Assembly: GCA_029718625.1 (NCBI GenBank)
Contig: CM056383.1
Coordinates: forward strand, 68,171,758-68,235,757
Direction: 5' to 3'
DNA: 64,000 bases
Source: Synaphobranchus kaupii
Lineage: Eukaryota; Chordata; Actinopteri; Anguilliformes; Synaphobranchidae
A program made the position numbers and the translations under genes. Shown piece by piece: positions 34,373 through 46,645 of this stretch (position 1 is its first letter; every line of letters starts with the position of its first letter). The notes beneath the pieces were generated by a model, which saw nothing but the letters and a program-made list of their open reading frames with translations, was not told the DNA's origin and did not search any database.

Positions 34373-34871
34373 GACCATAAATAGTTTAGTGCTATTAAAA
34401 AAGGAAAGAGGACTATGGCCCTTCCATCACATCCCCTGAACTTTCTCTTTGAGACTCTACCATCAGGTCGAAAGTTAAGGTCCTTGCCCCTTAAAGCAAA
34501 AAGAGCCCGAAACAGCTTTCTCCCTACAGCTGTTAGATTGCTTAATGACATTGAACATCTCAAGACAGTAATGGCAGATGAGGAACTGTTATGCTTTTGA
34601 TGCTAAATTTTTCATCATAATTCATATTTAATTCATTTAATATAATATAATTTTGATCATAATACTAATAATAATAGTAATTTTAATCATAATCATAATC
34701 ACACATACCTTCACTATAATGTGAAACATCTGATTCAATTGAATGTCTTTATTTAACATGTTTGTTTGTGTTTGTGGGTCTGCCCCACTGTCTATGTCTG
34801 CTTTACTGCTGGAAACTACAACTGAAGTTCCCTAACAGGAAAATAAAAGTTATTCTATTCTATTCTATTCT
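34373..34871 (+). mobile_element. LINE 3' part: end of the reverse-transcriptase frame and 3' tail
   Basis: The frame from 34415 to 34597 translates as LPSGRKLRSLPLKAKRARNS and then FLPTAVRLLN, the C-terminal signature of reverse transcriptases in non-LTR elements of fish. A stop follows, then AT-rich 3' UTR and a tail (34702-34871) ending in repeated ATTCT. It is 5'-truncated, the usual result of target-primed reverse transcription. The clade is not certain (CR1/L2/Rex-like). Confidence 0.72.
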
Positions 34872-35388
<517 letters not shown>

Positions 35389-35589
35389 ACAGTAATCTAA
35401 TTATGGCGCCAGTAGGGCCTGGAATATGAACTAGTGAGCATATGAAGTTAGAAGCCATTTTGAATTTTGCAGAAAGTTGAAAAAACAGCTCCAAGTAACT
35501 TTTCATATGTGTTCAGTTAAGGACAAACTCATTATCACAAACTACAGCAATATTATCAGCACTCTGGGATGCAGTCACTGTCATGTTAT

Positions 35590-35740
35590 TAAGGCTAATG
35601 GAGAAATCCTGCGATCATCACACCGTGCCTCTTTGCCCTCCACTGGTTACCAGTCATGGCTAGAATCACTGTTTTATTCCAAAGCAGTTTCTCACCTGCC
35701 ATCCCGCAGTATGAGTTCGCTAGAACCCTCCTGGATTGCA
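35590..35740 (+). pseudogene. LINE reverse-transcriptase relic
   Basis: One frame reads ITPCLFALHWLPVMARI (about 35615-35665), matching the LHWLPV..RI block near the C-terminus of L2/CR1-type reverse transcriptases. Flanking codons are decayed and no tail is seen. It is a dead fragment. Confidence 0.7.
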
Positions 35741-37002
35741 AGTGTTAGATAATTATCACATTACACATCCCCAGTCATCCAAGTTGTGATATATAATTGC
35801 TTTTCTTATAAGCTGTGGGAAGTTAGCCTACACACATAAAAGTAGACTACAGTTGTATCACCTTAACAAAGAATCATAAATAGGAGGCCATTCTTAATAA
35901 TGTAATGGTTTGTACAAGGGGTAGGCTAATGAGAAAAAAACAAATTAAATAAAGATTAAATCAGATTAACTGAAATTAAATTTAAATGTAGGGTTTAAAA
36001 TTTGGGATTGAATTTAGCCACAGTCAATTTTTCAACACGGTCCTCTATTATTGCATGACGATGCTTCGACTAAACTTGTCAATATGAAGGAACATTACAT
36101 CAATATATGTTCTTTCTCTATCTGTCTTATTCTGTACACGTTTTGTTTTGCTTTCTGTGCAACACATCAAGGGATATTTTATTTCCTCTGTCACAGGACT
36201 CCCGCAGAACCAGTGCAGTGCTGTTTTTGTGTGCAAATAATTTGCAATTCACAAGTTTTGAAGAGTTTTTTTTTGTGAAATCCTGAACTGCAGGAGTCCA
36301 GAGGGTGTTTGGTAAAGTCAAGTGTGCAGACTTTCTTGAGGTCAAAAATCCCCTAATAGCCTCAAGGAATTTGTGTTCTTTTGGATTTCCTTGGTTGGAA
36401 ACTTGATTTATTTTTGGAGAGCATCGGGATTGGAATAAGCTGTCAGCTTTTACACAGTTTCCCTAAGTGTTTTGATGCATTTTTAGGCTATTTATTGTTT
36501 TTACTGAGCTGTGCATTTGCTGAGACAGCGATTGCCATTCTTCCTCTTTTTTTGTGTAGTACGTTTCATTATTCTGACAAACCAGTGGATCACTTCAGTA
36601 AGCCTTTCCCCATTTCCCACTGGCTGTTCCTTTAAACCCTGGTCACTTAGCAACTCCACAAGCTCTGCCAGTACAGCAGTATTCGGTGGGGGGGGGGGGG
36701 GGGGGGTGTCCGTCTCTAGGTCCTCATGTCTAAAATAATTGAGGTAGCCTACTGAGGATGGTGCAACACGACAGAAGGCAAACCGCCCAATCTCGCTACG
36801 CACGGCCCAGATGGGAACTTTATTGACAGTATGAAGCAGATCCGGGCCTCTGGCATAAACACCGTGTGCAGTCATTTAGGGCCACGACCGTCCCCAGGCC
36901 ACACAACTCAAAATTCAAAACGGCGTTCTTGTTCGGGGAACGGTAACTCCCAGGCCCCCTAGGTGACTTGATCTAAACCCGAGGGTCGGCTCTGGTCTGA
37001 AC
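35741..37002. other. single-copy stretch with a G tract
   Basis: A run of about 19 G lies near 36689. No gene is recognised. A 124-codon minus frame (36501-36875) crosses it and has no domain. Confidence 0.4.
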
Positions 37003-37843
37003 CGTTATTATGCTATTACCCTCCTTTATTACGCTATTACACTCCTTTATTACGCTATTACCCTCCTTTATTACGCTATTACCCTCCTTTATTACGCTAT
37101 TACCCTCCTTTATTACGCTATTTCACTCCTTTATTACGCTATTACCCTCCTTTATTACGCTATTACCCTCCTTTATTACGCTATTACCCTCCTTTATTAC
37201 GCTATTACACTCCTTTATTACGCTATTACCCTCCTTTATTACGCTATTACCCTCCTTTATTACGCTATTACCCTCCTTTATTACGCTATTACCCTCCTTT
37301 ATTACGCTATTACCCTCCTTTATTACGCTATTACCCTCCTTTATTACGCTATTACCCTCCTTTATTACGCTATTACCCTCCTTTATTACGCTATTACCCT
37401 CCTTTATTACGCTATTACCCTCCTTTATTACGCTATTACCCTCCTTTATTACGCTATTACCCTCCTTTATTACGCTATTACCCTCCTTTATTACGCTATT
37501 ACCCTCCTTTATTACGCTATTACACTCCTTTATTACGCTATTACCCTCCTTTATTACGCTATTACCCTCCTTTATTACGCTATTACCCTCCTTTATTACG
37601 CTATTACCCTCCTTTATTACGCTATTACCCTCCTTTATTACGCTATTACCCTCCTTTATTACGCTATTACACTCCTTTATTACGCTATTACCCTCCTTTA
37701 TTACGCTATTACCCTCCTTTATTACGCTATTACCCTCCTTTATTACGCTATTACACTCCTTTATTACGCTATTACCCTCCTTTATTACGCTATTACACTC
37801 CTTTATTACGCTATTACACTCCTTTATTACGCTATTACACTTT
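37003..37843. repeat. 21-bp minisatellite, about 40 copies
   Basis: The unit is TTACGCTATTACCCTCCTTTA with a CCC/CAC variant. Because 21 is seven codons, one frame reads LLPSFIT or LLHSFIT about 40 times, and the opposite strand reads a different heptad. The variant units cluster at both edges, with a homogeneous core of about 14 identical units. It is not a protein gene: there is no promoter, signal or non-repeat body. Confidence 0.97.
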
Positions 37844-37847
37844 TGGT

Positions 37848-38265
37848 TACACTTTACATTAAGATGCACCTATACCTGTGTAGCTAAATCGTAACTAATG
37901 TGGTAATAAGAGGTTATTACTGAGTAACTCCAACATAGGTAACATGGAACAACAGTTAGCGGTATTCATAATTACAAATGTAAATATTTTAAAATATTTT
38001 ATTTACACTCATAGGCCACATATTCATGATACACAACAAATAAACCTTGCCTGTTCATTTCACCATGTGTCTTAATGATATGGAATGATTTAATTTTAGG
38101 AGGAGAGATGTAACAGGGCTGGCCTTGTTTCACATGTGTAATTAAGAATACCACTCACTGCTGTTCCATGTTACCTACATTGGAGTTACCCAGTCATAAC
38201 CTCTTGTTACCACATTGGTTACAATTTAACTGCACAGGTATAGGTGCATGTAAAGTGTTGCTTGG
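37848..38265. mobile_element. MITE with about 100-bp terminal inverted repeats
   Basis: The left arm (ACACTTTACATTAAG, CACCTATACCTGTG, GTAACATGGAACA) is mirrored by the right arm (TGTTCCATGTTACC, CACAGGTATAGGTGCA, GTAAAGTGT). The central about 200 bp is AT-rich and non-coding. It abuts the 21-bp array within about 5 bp. Long-arm MITEs of this kind (Angel-like) are common in fish. Confidence 0.85.
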
Positions 38266-38760
38266 ACAAAGCCTAAAACCTTTTTAACACCTCCCACGGG
38301 TTTGTTAACTTGGGGAAAATTTATTGGCCAAATTGCACTCACCGGGGACATAACGTGGGCGTTCAAAGTTGCATTGGCAGCATTTGGTATCAAGCCTTTG
38401 AGGGTCTCCCGATATGCTTTCAACATGTAACTGACATTACCTGAGATGAGTGCAGTCACGTTAGTGACCCAACCAGCATGACGGGGTCCTCAACTGAACC
38501 ATTATTTACAACAGCAAGGACTACTTTCAAATGTAACTTAACAGATTGTCCTTGGAAATAAATTAAACAAATAATTTCCCGTTCCATCTGTTCCCTCGTC
38601 TGTGACCAGAGACACACTCACAGCTGACTGGACTTGTTCCTTTATGGGTTTTTTTTTTTCATTTTTTTATGTGCACCATTGGCCTGAAGCAAATACTTCT
38701 GCCTAAAATGTTCTACAGAGGGGATTAAACTGCCAGTGTGGAATTTTCACACTTGCAAAT
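38266..38760. other. single-copy stretch
   Basis: No gene or repeat recognised. Confidence 0.4.
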
Positions 38761-39097
38761 GCACTGGTTAAACTGTGGGTGCACTGGTTAAACTGTGGGT
38801 GCACTGGTTAAACTGTGGGTGCACTGGTTAAACTGTGGGTGCATTGGTTAAACTGTGGGTGCATTGGTTAAACTGTGGGTGCACTGGTTAAACTGTGGGT
38901 GCATTGGTTAAACTGTGGGTGCACTGGTTAAACTGTGGGTGCACTGGTTAAACTGTGGGTGCATTGGTTAAACCGTGGGTGTATTGGCTAAACCGTGGGT
39001 GCTGGTTAAACCGTGGGTGCACTGGTTAAACCGTGGGTGCACTGGTTAAACCGTGGGTGTATTGGCTAAACCGTGGGTGCTGGTTAAACCGTGGGTA
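38761..39097. repeat. 20-bp minisatellite, 17 copies
   Basis: The unit is GCACTGGTTAAACTGTGGGT. The first 12 units are exactly 20 bp. The later ones carry an ACC for ACT change, and two 18-bp short units. A pair of units (GTATTGGCTAAACC... then the short unit) appears twice, showing a block duplication. Confidence 0.97.
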
Positions 39098-39143
39098 CAT
39101 TGTTGACAGATGATTCCCCTTGTTGCTGGTGATCTCTGTACAT

Positions 39144-39341
39144 CAGTGGTCCCCAACCCCGTTCCTGGAGATCTACTGTCCTGTAGTTTTTCAGACAACC
39201 CTAATTTGGCACACCTGATTCTAATAATTAGCAAGCTCAACGAGATCTCTATTCAAGATGTTGAATGAGGTGTGCTTTGTTAGGGTTGGAGTGAAAACCT
39301 ACAGGACGGTAGATCTCCAGGAACAGGGTTGGGGACCACTG
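39144..39341. mobile_element. palindromic hAT-type MITE (family 1, copy 2)
   Basis: Begins CAGTGGTCCCCAACCCCG and ends CAGGGTTGGGGACCACTG, inverted. It is the same family as 13375. The flanks CTGTACAT and CTGAAGTT agree at five of eight positions, so a target duplication is doubtful. Confidence 0.88.
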
Positions 39342-41580
39342 CTGAAGTTGGTGTTGTTTTATTGTAAAGGTCAATCTAAGGTTTTGTGTAAGTGTGTGAA
39401 TAAATTGCCAACTGTGCTGAACACAGAATCTGTCCTTGTGCAGTGTGCCAGGTTGATACTGGTGCATTAGGTCAAAGTTTTATTTATTTTTTTCAATGTT
39501 TACATTCATCTCCATTTATAAAGAAAATATTTTTTGTGAGGGTCACAAGTAACTACTAACTATGAATATGATTATGCTAATCCAGTGCCTAAGGGGATCC
39601 CGTTGTGATATTTATTGTAAAGCAAGTGTAAATCCACATGGGACCTATGCTTTAGAGGAAATGGTTACACTAGTTATGGTTGCAAAAAAATACAAAACTC
39701 TGACAATGAAAAGTCTGAGGAATTCAACTCATTATATCGAACTTCATGTATAATAAGCCAAAAGAAAAGGTCCTTTTTGTTTGTTTGTTCCTGTCAGGGA
39801 GCAGCATTAAAATAAAATAAGTATTTATACGATTAAATAATATTAATAATGCCCATGAACACTGTTTATGCACTTACATTGAAGATTCATCGAAAGATCT
39901 GCATTTTAATGCGAAGTAATAATACACACGGTGCTCCAAAAATCTATCTAGAAGGAACGTGTGTGTGCGTCTGTGTGTGGCACTTTGCGTGCACACACAC
40001 ATTCATTTAAATATCTAACTTCCTTTAAACTATACAGTGCAGCCTCTCAACTACCCATTTCATTTTCTGTCACCTGCCGCGTGGTAGATTACAGAAACAT
40101 AACCTCCTTCTCGCGATACGTATAGTATTCCAGAACAGAGCGTTCTTCTGTTGCTGCGGAAACGAAGAAACTCGGAAAACGCCTTCCTTCAAATTTAAAG
40201 GTGAGAGTAACGTTAGTGTAACTCTGTGGGTAAAGGCGCCACGAGTTTCTTGATATTAGGAATGCATATGGCAATTCATAATTTTACCACCTGTGAAATT
40301 TTAAGTATAACGTTTGCTTTGCATTCATTCTTCAAACTCCATGTGGCCATTGTAGCCTAATTGTTTGCAAGTACAATAGGCTACCGTCAATAGCCTACAG
40401 CAGGTCTTCGCTGTTGATAGACATTTGTATTCTACCATTTTAATTTAGGTGTTGGCTGAAAAATGCGTTGTCCAATACATCTAGGAGCATGTCTTCCCTA
40501 ACTACGTGACTTGCTAGAAGGTTGACATTTAACAGGATGCATTGCAGTCTAAGCGACTGAGGTATGGTAATATTTTTAACCGTAGGCTAATTAATTCCGC
40601 AAGAAGACAGCAGAACTCACTGTTGAACTATGATTATCCCAGCCAAGGCCCCCGTGCCTTTATGTCAATATTTGAAAGGAATTAATTAATTAATAAATGA
40701 AGATGAACCAATAAAGTCTTAAAACATTTTAATTGTCTGAGAAAAAATCCCCATGTCTCTAGGACACATAGAAATGTAATTGAAGTGAAACTGGTTATAG
40801 CGTAGTTAAGTAAAAACTTAGAAAGACGCGCCTGAGTTACTCTGCAGTCCCTCGTGGTGAACACTAGAGAGCAGTATTGTCCTGAGGCTGTGCCGGTCGA
40901 AACCACCAGACGCTCGCTCACAACTGGTCCAACGCATTCATTTGCTGAATTAATATTTAGGCTTTCCTTTTTTGTACTTTTTTTGGGGAAATAATCAAGT
41001 ACCTTTGTGATAGATTTGTTTTAAATTTTCTATCACCCTTGTTGTCCAATAAACATCTGTAGAAAACTAGTAATTAATATGGGGTATTAATCTATGAAAA
41101 TAACAACAGTCAACATAATTTCACTGAAGAAAAAAAAGTCCATTCATTTAATAGTTATTCAGTAATGTGTATTTAAAACAATTTATTTTTCTTTCAATAT
41201 ATGTTTAAGTTTGATCAATGCTACAGCATGGACTGGTATCAGATTTTTAACTAGGCAAGTTGACGCAGAGTCCCGATTTTGCTTTTTTTATTTTTTATTT
41301 ATTTAGTAATTGCTTGAGTTATTTCATGTTATAAATTAATTTGGATGCACATTTGAAAAGAAAAAAAACACATAAACCGAAGAACATTTAATTTCAGACA
41401 ATGCCTGAGAGCTCATTTAACTCTTTTCAGTAACTAAATCGTGCTTCAGTCCGCCCCGAGCAGGAAATGGCTTTCTCCTGCAAATGGCCCAAGGTTATTT
41501 CCAACACCGAGTGTAAAAAACATTTCCTGTTTAAAAGTGCAGCACTGTCGCTTGGTTGTATCTAATGTCGAGGTTCACTT

Positions 41581-41583
<3 letters not shown>
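39342..41583. other. single-copy stretch with a possible promoter-like patch
   Basis: Around 40075-40215 CpG content rises. CTCGCGAT (a partial match to the vertebrate TCTCGCGAGA promoter motif) is followed by AAATTTAAAG|GTGAGA, a good 5' splice donor. This could be an untranslated first exon, but nothing confirms transcription. The rest holds nothing I recognise. Confidence 0.3.
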
Positions 41584-41643
<60 letters not shown>

Positions 41644-41655
41644 TCTCTCTCTCGC
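41584..41655. repeat. (CT)n microsatellite
   Basis: About 35 CT units with a CC interruption. Confidence 0.97.
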
Positions 41656-42898
<1,243 letters not shown>

Positions 42899-43189
42899 TT
42901 AGTCCTGGGCAATTCCAGTCCTGGAGGGCCGGTGTGTACGCAGGTTTTTGTTCCCACCAATTACCCCAGCTAAATGAGCTAATTGGCTGTTTACACCAAC
43001 ACTGGTAGATTAGATCACATTAAAATGTTTCATATAGGGACACAAGAAGTCTTCGGCTGTCATTCATGCGCTTATTAAGAATTGTAGCTAAAATGTCAGA
43101 TGGCGTAAATATTAGGGCTAATTAGGTAATTAAGGCCAGAAGTTTGCATGAAAAGCAGAAACGGATACGGCCCTCGTTGCCCACCTCTG
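42899..43189. mobile_element. hAT-type MITE
   Basis: The left end (TCCTGGGCAATTCCAGTCC, TGGAGGGCC) and right end (GGCCCTCGTTGCCCACCTCTG) are inverted. GGTTAGGG before and GGTTAAGG after form a probable 8-bp target duplication with one change. Confidence 0.75.
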
Positions 43190-43304
43190 GGTTAAGGGAT
43201 GGTATTCAGTCACAGCCGAGGTCTGGGTCGCTCTGACATATTTACATCTCCTGGGGCCCATTCTTTATTGTTGTTTGTTTTCAAAAAGTCCCTCTGTATT
43301 CTCT

Positions 43305-43450
43305 TATGGCCTGATTTCCTAAGACCTTTAGCGTGCGCAAAACCTTTTTAATGATAGGTCATGGTATTTGTTTTGCGCCAATCAGCGGTTTTGTGACTAG
43401 TTTCGTGTGTGCTAAAAGGTTTTGCCCATGCTAAAGAAATCTGATCTCTC
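43305..43450. mobile_element. short MITE
   Basis: CTGATTTCCTAAGACC, TTTAGCGTGCGCAAAACC on the left and GGTTTTGCCCATGCTAAAG, AAATCTGA on the right are imperfect inverted repeats of a kind common in fish genomes. Confidence 0.65.
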
Positions 43451-43786
43451 AATCGCTTCCAGTGTGGCTGCAGCTATGTAATGATTCATACCTCGTACCT
43501 TTATAAATGGTGTGGATTTAAAATGGGGATGCCCCTTTAAACGCTCCCCTCAACGTTTCTACAGTAAATCAGGAGCCAACGGACTGTAGTCACATGCAGT
43601 AATTTATCAACCTGTGGTCTGCTGTTGAGTCAGGTTACTACAGTATGTGACAGTCACATCATTACCCCTTCACACTATGTGCACTGCAATACCTGCGTAT
43701 TCCCCTCTTACTACGCTCAGGAAATCAAACTGGGAACTGTGGTCCAACTTTGAGCAATCTACCGCTCCTCAGACTGGACTCTGACG

Positions 43787-43790
<4 letters not shown>
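43451..43790. other. single-copy stretch
   Basis: No gene or repeat recognised. Confidence 0.4.
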
Positions 43791-43850
<60 letters not shown>

Positions 43851-43890
43851 CTTTGTGTGCGTGTACGTGTGTGTGCGTGTTTGTGTGTGA
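43791..43890. repeat. (GT)n microsatellite
   Basis: About 29 perfect GT units followed by imperfect GT/GC repeats. Confidence 0.96.
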
Positions 43891-44379
43891 TCTTCAATCA
43901 TAGTCTGGGTGGTGCGTGGTGTGCTTTTTTATTATTGGGCTAAGCTAAGCACAAATTATTAAAGTTTTCATCTCTGTATTTATTTCCATATTATTTCTTT
44001 TTCATCTGTTGATGCAGCACAATTTGTTAATTAAGCTGTTTCAGATCACGTACTAGCTAGCCTTTTAAATATTATGTCTGACTAACCCATTAAAAATGTC
44101 AATTACATCACATTTAACTTGCATTTTTAATGAGTTAGTCAGAAATAATCAATGACTCATGGTAGACTGATAAGTTATCACATCCAGATCAGCAAGTCAT
44201 GTAAAGAAATGAAACTTGAATCGGTAGGACCGAGAAGCACTGCTAGAGCCTACACTTTTTCTGTGATTTGTGTGACAACTTTATGTGTCATTACTTAATG
44301 TTACTTAAGTTAAGTTACTTGTCAATTTAAACATTTGAGATTGATCTTTGGTCTGAAAGCAAAGTGTGTGGTGCAAACC
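43891..44379. other. single-copy AT-rich stretch
   Basis: No gene or repeat recognised. Confidence 0.4.
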
Positions 44380-44650
44380 AACTGTAGCATGAAGGGTGGT
44401 AGCATGGATGGTGGTAGCATGATAGTGGTAGCATCACCGTGCTATGGGGTTGCTTTTCAGCAGGAGGGATTGGGAAGCTTGTTGTTAGTCAAGGGACAGA
44501 CAGATGGAGCCAAATACAGGCAAATCCTTTAGGAGAACCTTCTGTTTCAGTCTTCAAGAGATCTGCATTTAGGGTGAAGATTTATGTTCCATCACAACAT
44601 TGACCAAAAATCACGTGGTAGAAGCTACAAAGAAATGTTTTAAAAACACA
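44380..44650 (+). pseudogene. Tc1-like transposase relic (middle part)
   Basis: The open frame 44335-44532 contains GGSMIVVASPCYGVAFQQEG and DGAKYRQIL, aligning with the GGSIMLWGCF ... GAKYREIL block of fish Tc1 transposases. After a stop, decayed codons continue as ENLLFQSSRDLHLG-like and lose the catalytic QDND motif. It is a dead fragment with no terminal repeats identified. Confidence 0.75.
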
Positions 44651-44754
44651 CACTTTATCACACTATTGATAAAGATAAAATAAATAAAAATAAGAAAAAA
44701 AAAATTGAACATAGAAAAAAAAATACTTCAGCAATGGTACAATGGATTCAACCA

Positions 44755-44866
44755 AAATTAACATTTTCTCAAATAGTTACACCCCTATTTTCAGTACTTT
44801 GTGAACCCTCCCTTCATAAGGATAACATTTCTACAGTGTTTTATGAGACTTTTTGTCCATTACTAT
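44755..44866 (-). mobile_element. probable Tc1-like fragment
   Basis: CACCCCTATTTTCAGTAC, TTTGTGAACCCTCCC and TAAGGATAACATTTCTACAG resemble the antisense of the 5' part of another fish Tc1 family. Together with the WSDE-coding remnant at 45838 it may be one element split by later insertions. Weak evidence. Confidence 0.35.
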
Positions 44867-44868
44867 AT

Positions 44869-45084
44869 ACATTACAATACATTACAGGCATTTAGCAGAC
44901 GCTCTTATCCAGAGCGACTTACACAACTTATTACATTTATCCATTTATACAGCTGGATATATACTGAAGCAATTCAGGTTAAATACCTTGCTCAAGGGTA
45001 CAACGGCAGTGTCCTACCTGGGAATCGAACCTGCAACCTTTCGGTTACAAGTCCAGTTCCTTAACCATTATACTACACTGCCGC
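44869..45084 (-). mobile_element. tRNA-derived SINE with UnaL2-type 3' tail (copy 4)
   Basis: Minus-strand head GCGGCAGTGTAGTATAATGG, B box GGTTCGATTCCC (reverse of 45020-45031) and tail AGAGCGTCTGCTAAATGCC plus TGTAA repeats. ATATAC occurs on both sides and may be the target duplication. Confidence 0.9.
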
Positions 45085-45093
45085 TGAGCATAT

Positions 45094-45366
45094 ACAAACC
45101 CCAATTCCAAAAAAGTTGGGACAGTATGCAAAATGCACATAAAAGCAGAAAGCAGTGATTTGTAAATTGTCTTTTACATATATTTAATTGAAAACAGTAC
45201 AAAGAAAATATATTTAATGTTATCCCTTATCAACTTTATAGATTTTTGTAAATATACGCTAAATCCAAATTTCATGCCTGCAACACGTTCCAAAAAAGTT
45301 GTGACAGGGGCAAGAAAGACTGGGAAGTACAAAAAACAGCTGTTTGGAACATTCCACAGGTAAAGA
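45094..45366. mobile_element. non-autonomous DNA transposon fragment
   Basis: ACAAACCCCAATTCCAAAAA, AGTTGGGACAG and, inside, CAACACGTTCCAAAAAAG, TTGTGACAGGGGCAAG match a DNA repeat widespread in teleosts. It directly follows the SINE. I cannot name the superfamily with certainty. Confidence 0.6.
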
Positions 45367-45404
45367 GGTTATGCTATCATGACTGGGCATATATCATTAC
45401 CACT

Positions 45405-45515
45405 TAATCTAGACCCACCCCCCAATTCACATAGAGATCCATTCAAATGCAGAGAGGTTATAGTATCGCTTGTAGGAGTACCAGAAAATAAGAGTCTTTT
45501 GATATCGTTGTTTGA
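45405..45515 (+). repeat. interspersed repeat, partial copy C
   Basis: CATAGAGATCCATTCAAATG, GAGAGGTTATAGTATCGC and ACCAGAAAATAAGAG match copies at 9592 and 53863. Homology stops just after AGTCTTTTGATAT. Confidence 0.75.
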
Positions 45516-45837
45516 TAACGCCCGGTTCTGGATGTTGTGATTTTCTATATCGGCGTAATCCACGTTGTTTGCATTCGTTTATGTGCTAAAAGTGTGCTTT
45601 TGAGACCTATTTTGCCATGCAATGGGAGTGAATGGAGAGAGAAAAAAATTCTTCGTTGGTCAGTTGCTGACCACTGGAGCAACTCATGAAGGTGAGAGTG
45701 AATATTATGACTAATATCGGTGCCAGGTAGCTATACAACATTATGTTCGAACAAAGTTCAGTATGCCTTTAACAAGTGTATAACATCAAATATGTTTAAT
45801 TGTAGGTATGACATTCCTTTCAACATAAGCATTCTTC

Positions 45838-45905
45838 TTCCAATGCAAAACCCATTGCCAAAAAACTAAATTTTGTTCTCGTCTGACCAAACAACTGTTT
45901 CCAAG
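45838..45905 (-). pseudogene. Tc1-like transposase relic around the first catalytic Asp
   Basis: On the minus strand one frame reads WSDENKI followed by a stop and decayed codons. WSDE is the block around the first catalytic Asp of Tc1 transposases. Only about 20 codons are recognisable. Confidence 0.5.
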
Positions 45906-46620
45906 TTCAAATGTCAGTTAGCGAGCTCCAGATGTTTGTTTTTGTTGATTTCCCTCAATTGGGGCTTTTAAAATATATAGGGGCGTGAATACTTGTGGGG
46001 GAAAAAAAGAATTATAACTTGCCAAACAAAATCTTTTTCTCTGAACAGTTTTACTTGTATCAAAGAATATAAAATGTTTTGAATGCTCTTTCTTGGACAT
46101 GCAGTATAGCTCATTACCCATATTTACTTTATGCAGCCTCCTTTGCTCATATTTAAAGGCCGTCAGTAATTTTGGAGGTTAATAGAACAAGTTTAATAGA
46201 ACAAGTTCAGTGTCCTAAGAAAACTTGTTCAGATCAAGGGGAAAAAAAAGTACCATGCCTGCACTTTCAAACGGCTCACGCAGTGGAAATGTTACCTGAA
46301 CTGTTGAACTTTAAAACAAAGAGAAAACAAACGCAGAGCACATACATTTCAAGATAAATGTATTGATAATTCCAGCAGCCATGTCAGTTCCTTTTCCCCA
46401 CATGTGGGTTCAAGCAAAAAGAAGCAGTTATTTTTTCCAGCCAGATGCTCACGAAAAGGGTGTGCGTACAAAGTCGGAGGATTTAAAAGTCACGGTCGGG
46501 ATCTAGAACTGGGTCGCCAGATGTCAATCACCGTGGGGGCCGTGGTCGGACGATCTTGCGAAATGCTTGAATTTCCAGAATGTTGCCGTCAGAGGTGTGA
46601 AAGCCCTCAGCAGTTAAAAA
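45906..46620. other. mostly single-copy stretch
   Basis: The part to about 46090 may belong to the same eroded Tc1 element. No gene is recognised. Confidence 0.3.
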
Positions 46621-46645
46621 TATGTGTGTGTGTGTGTGTGTGAGT
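46621..46645. repeat. short (GT)n microsatellite
   Basis: About ten GT units. Confidence 0.9.

Noticed and set aside
37010..37894. 294-codon frame with LLPSFIT repeats as a membrane or antifreeze-like protein
   Set aside because: It is the translation of a 21-bp tandem array, the opposite strand is equally open, and no start context or non-repeat domain exists.
38761..39097. CRISPR-like array of regular 20-bp repeats
   Set aside because: The units are contiguous without spacers, and the context is a vertebrate genome. The 31-bp array at 49312 is rejected for the same reason.
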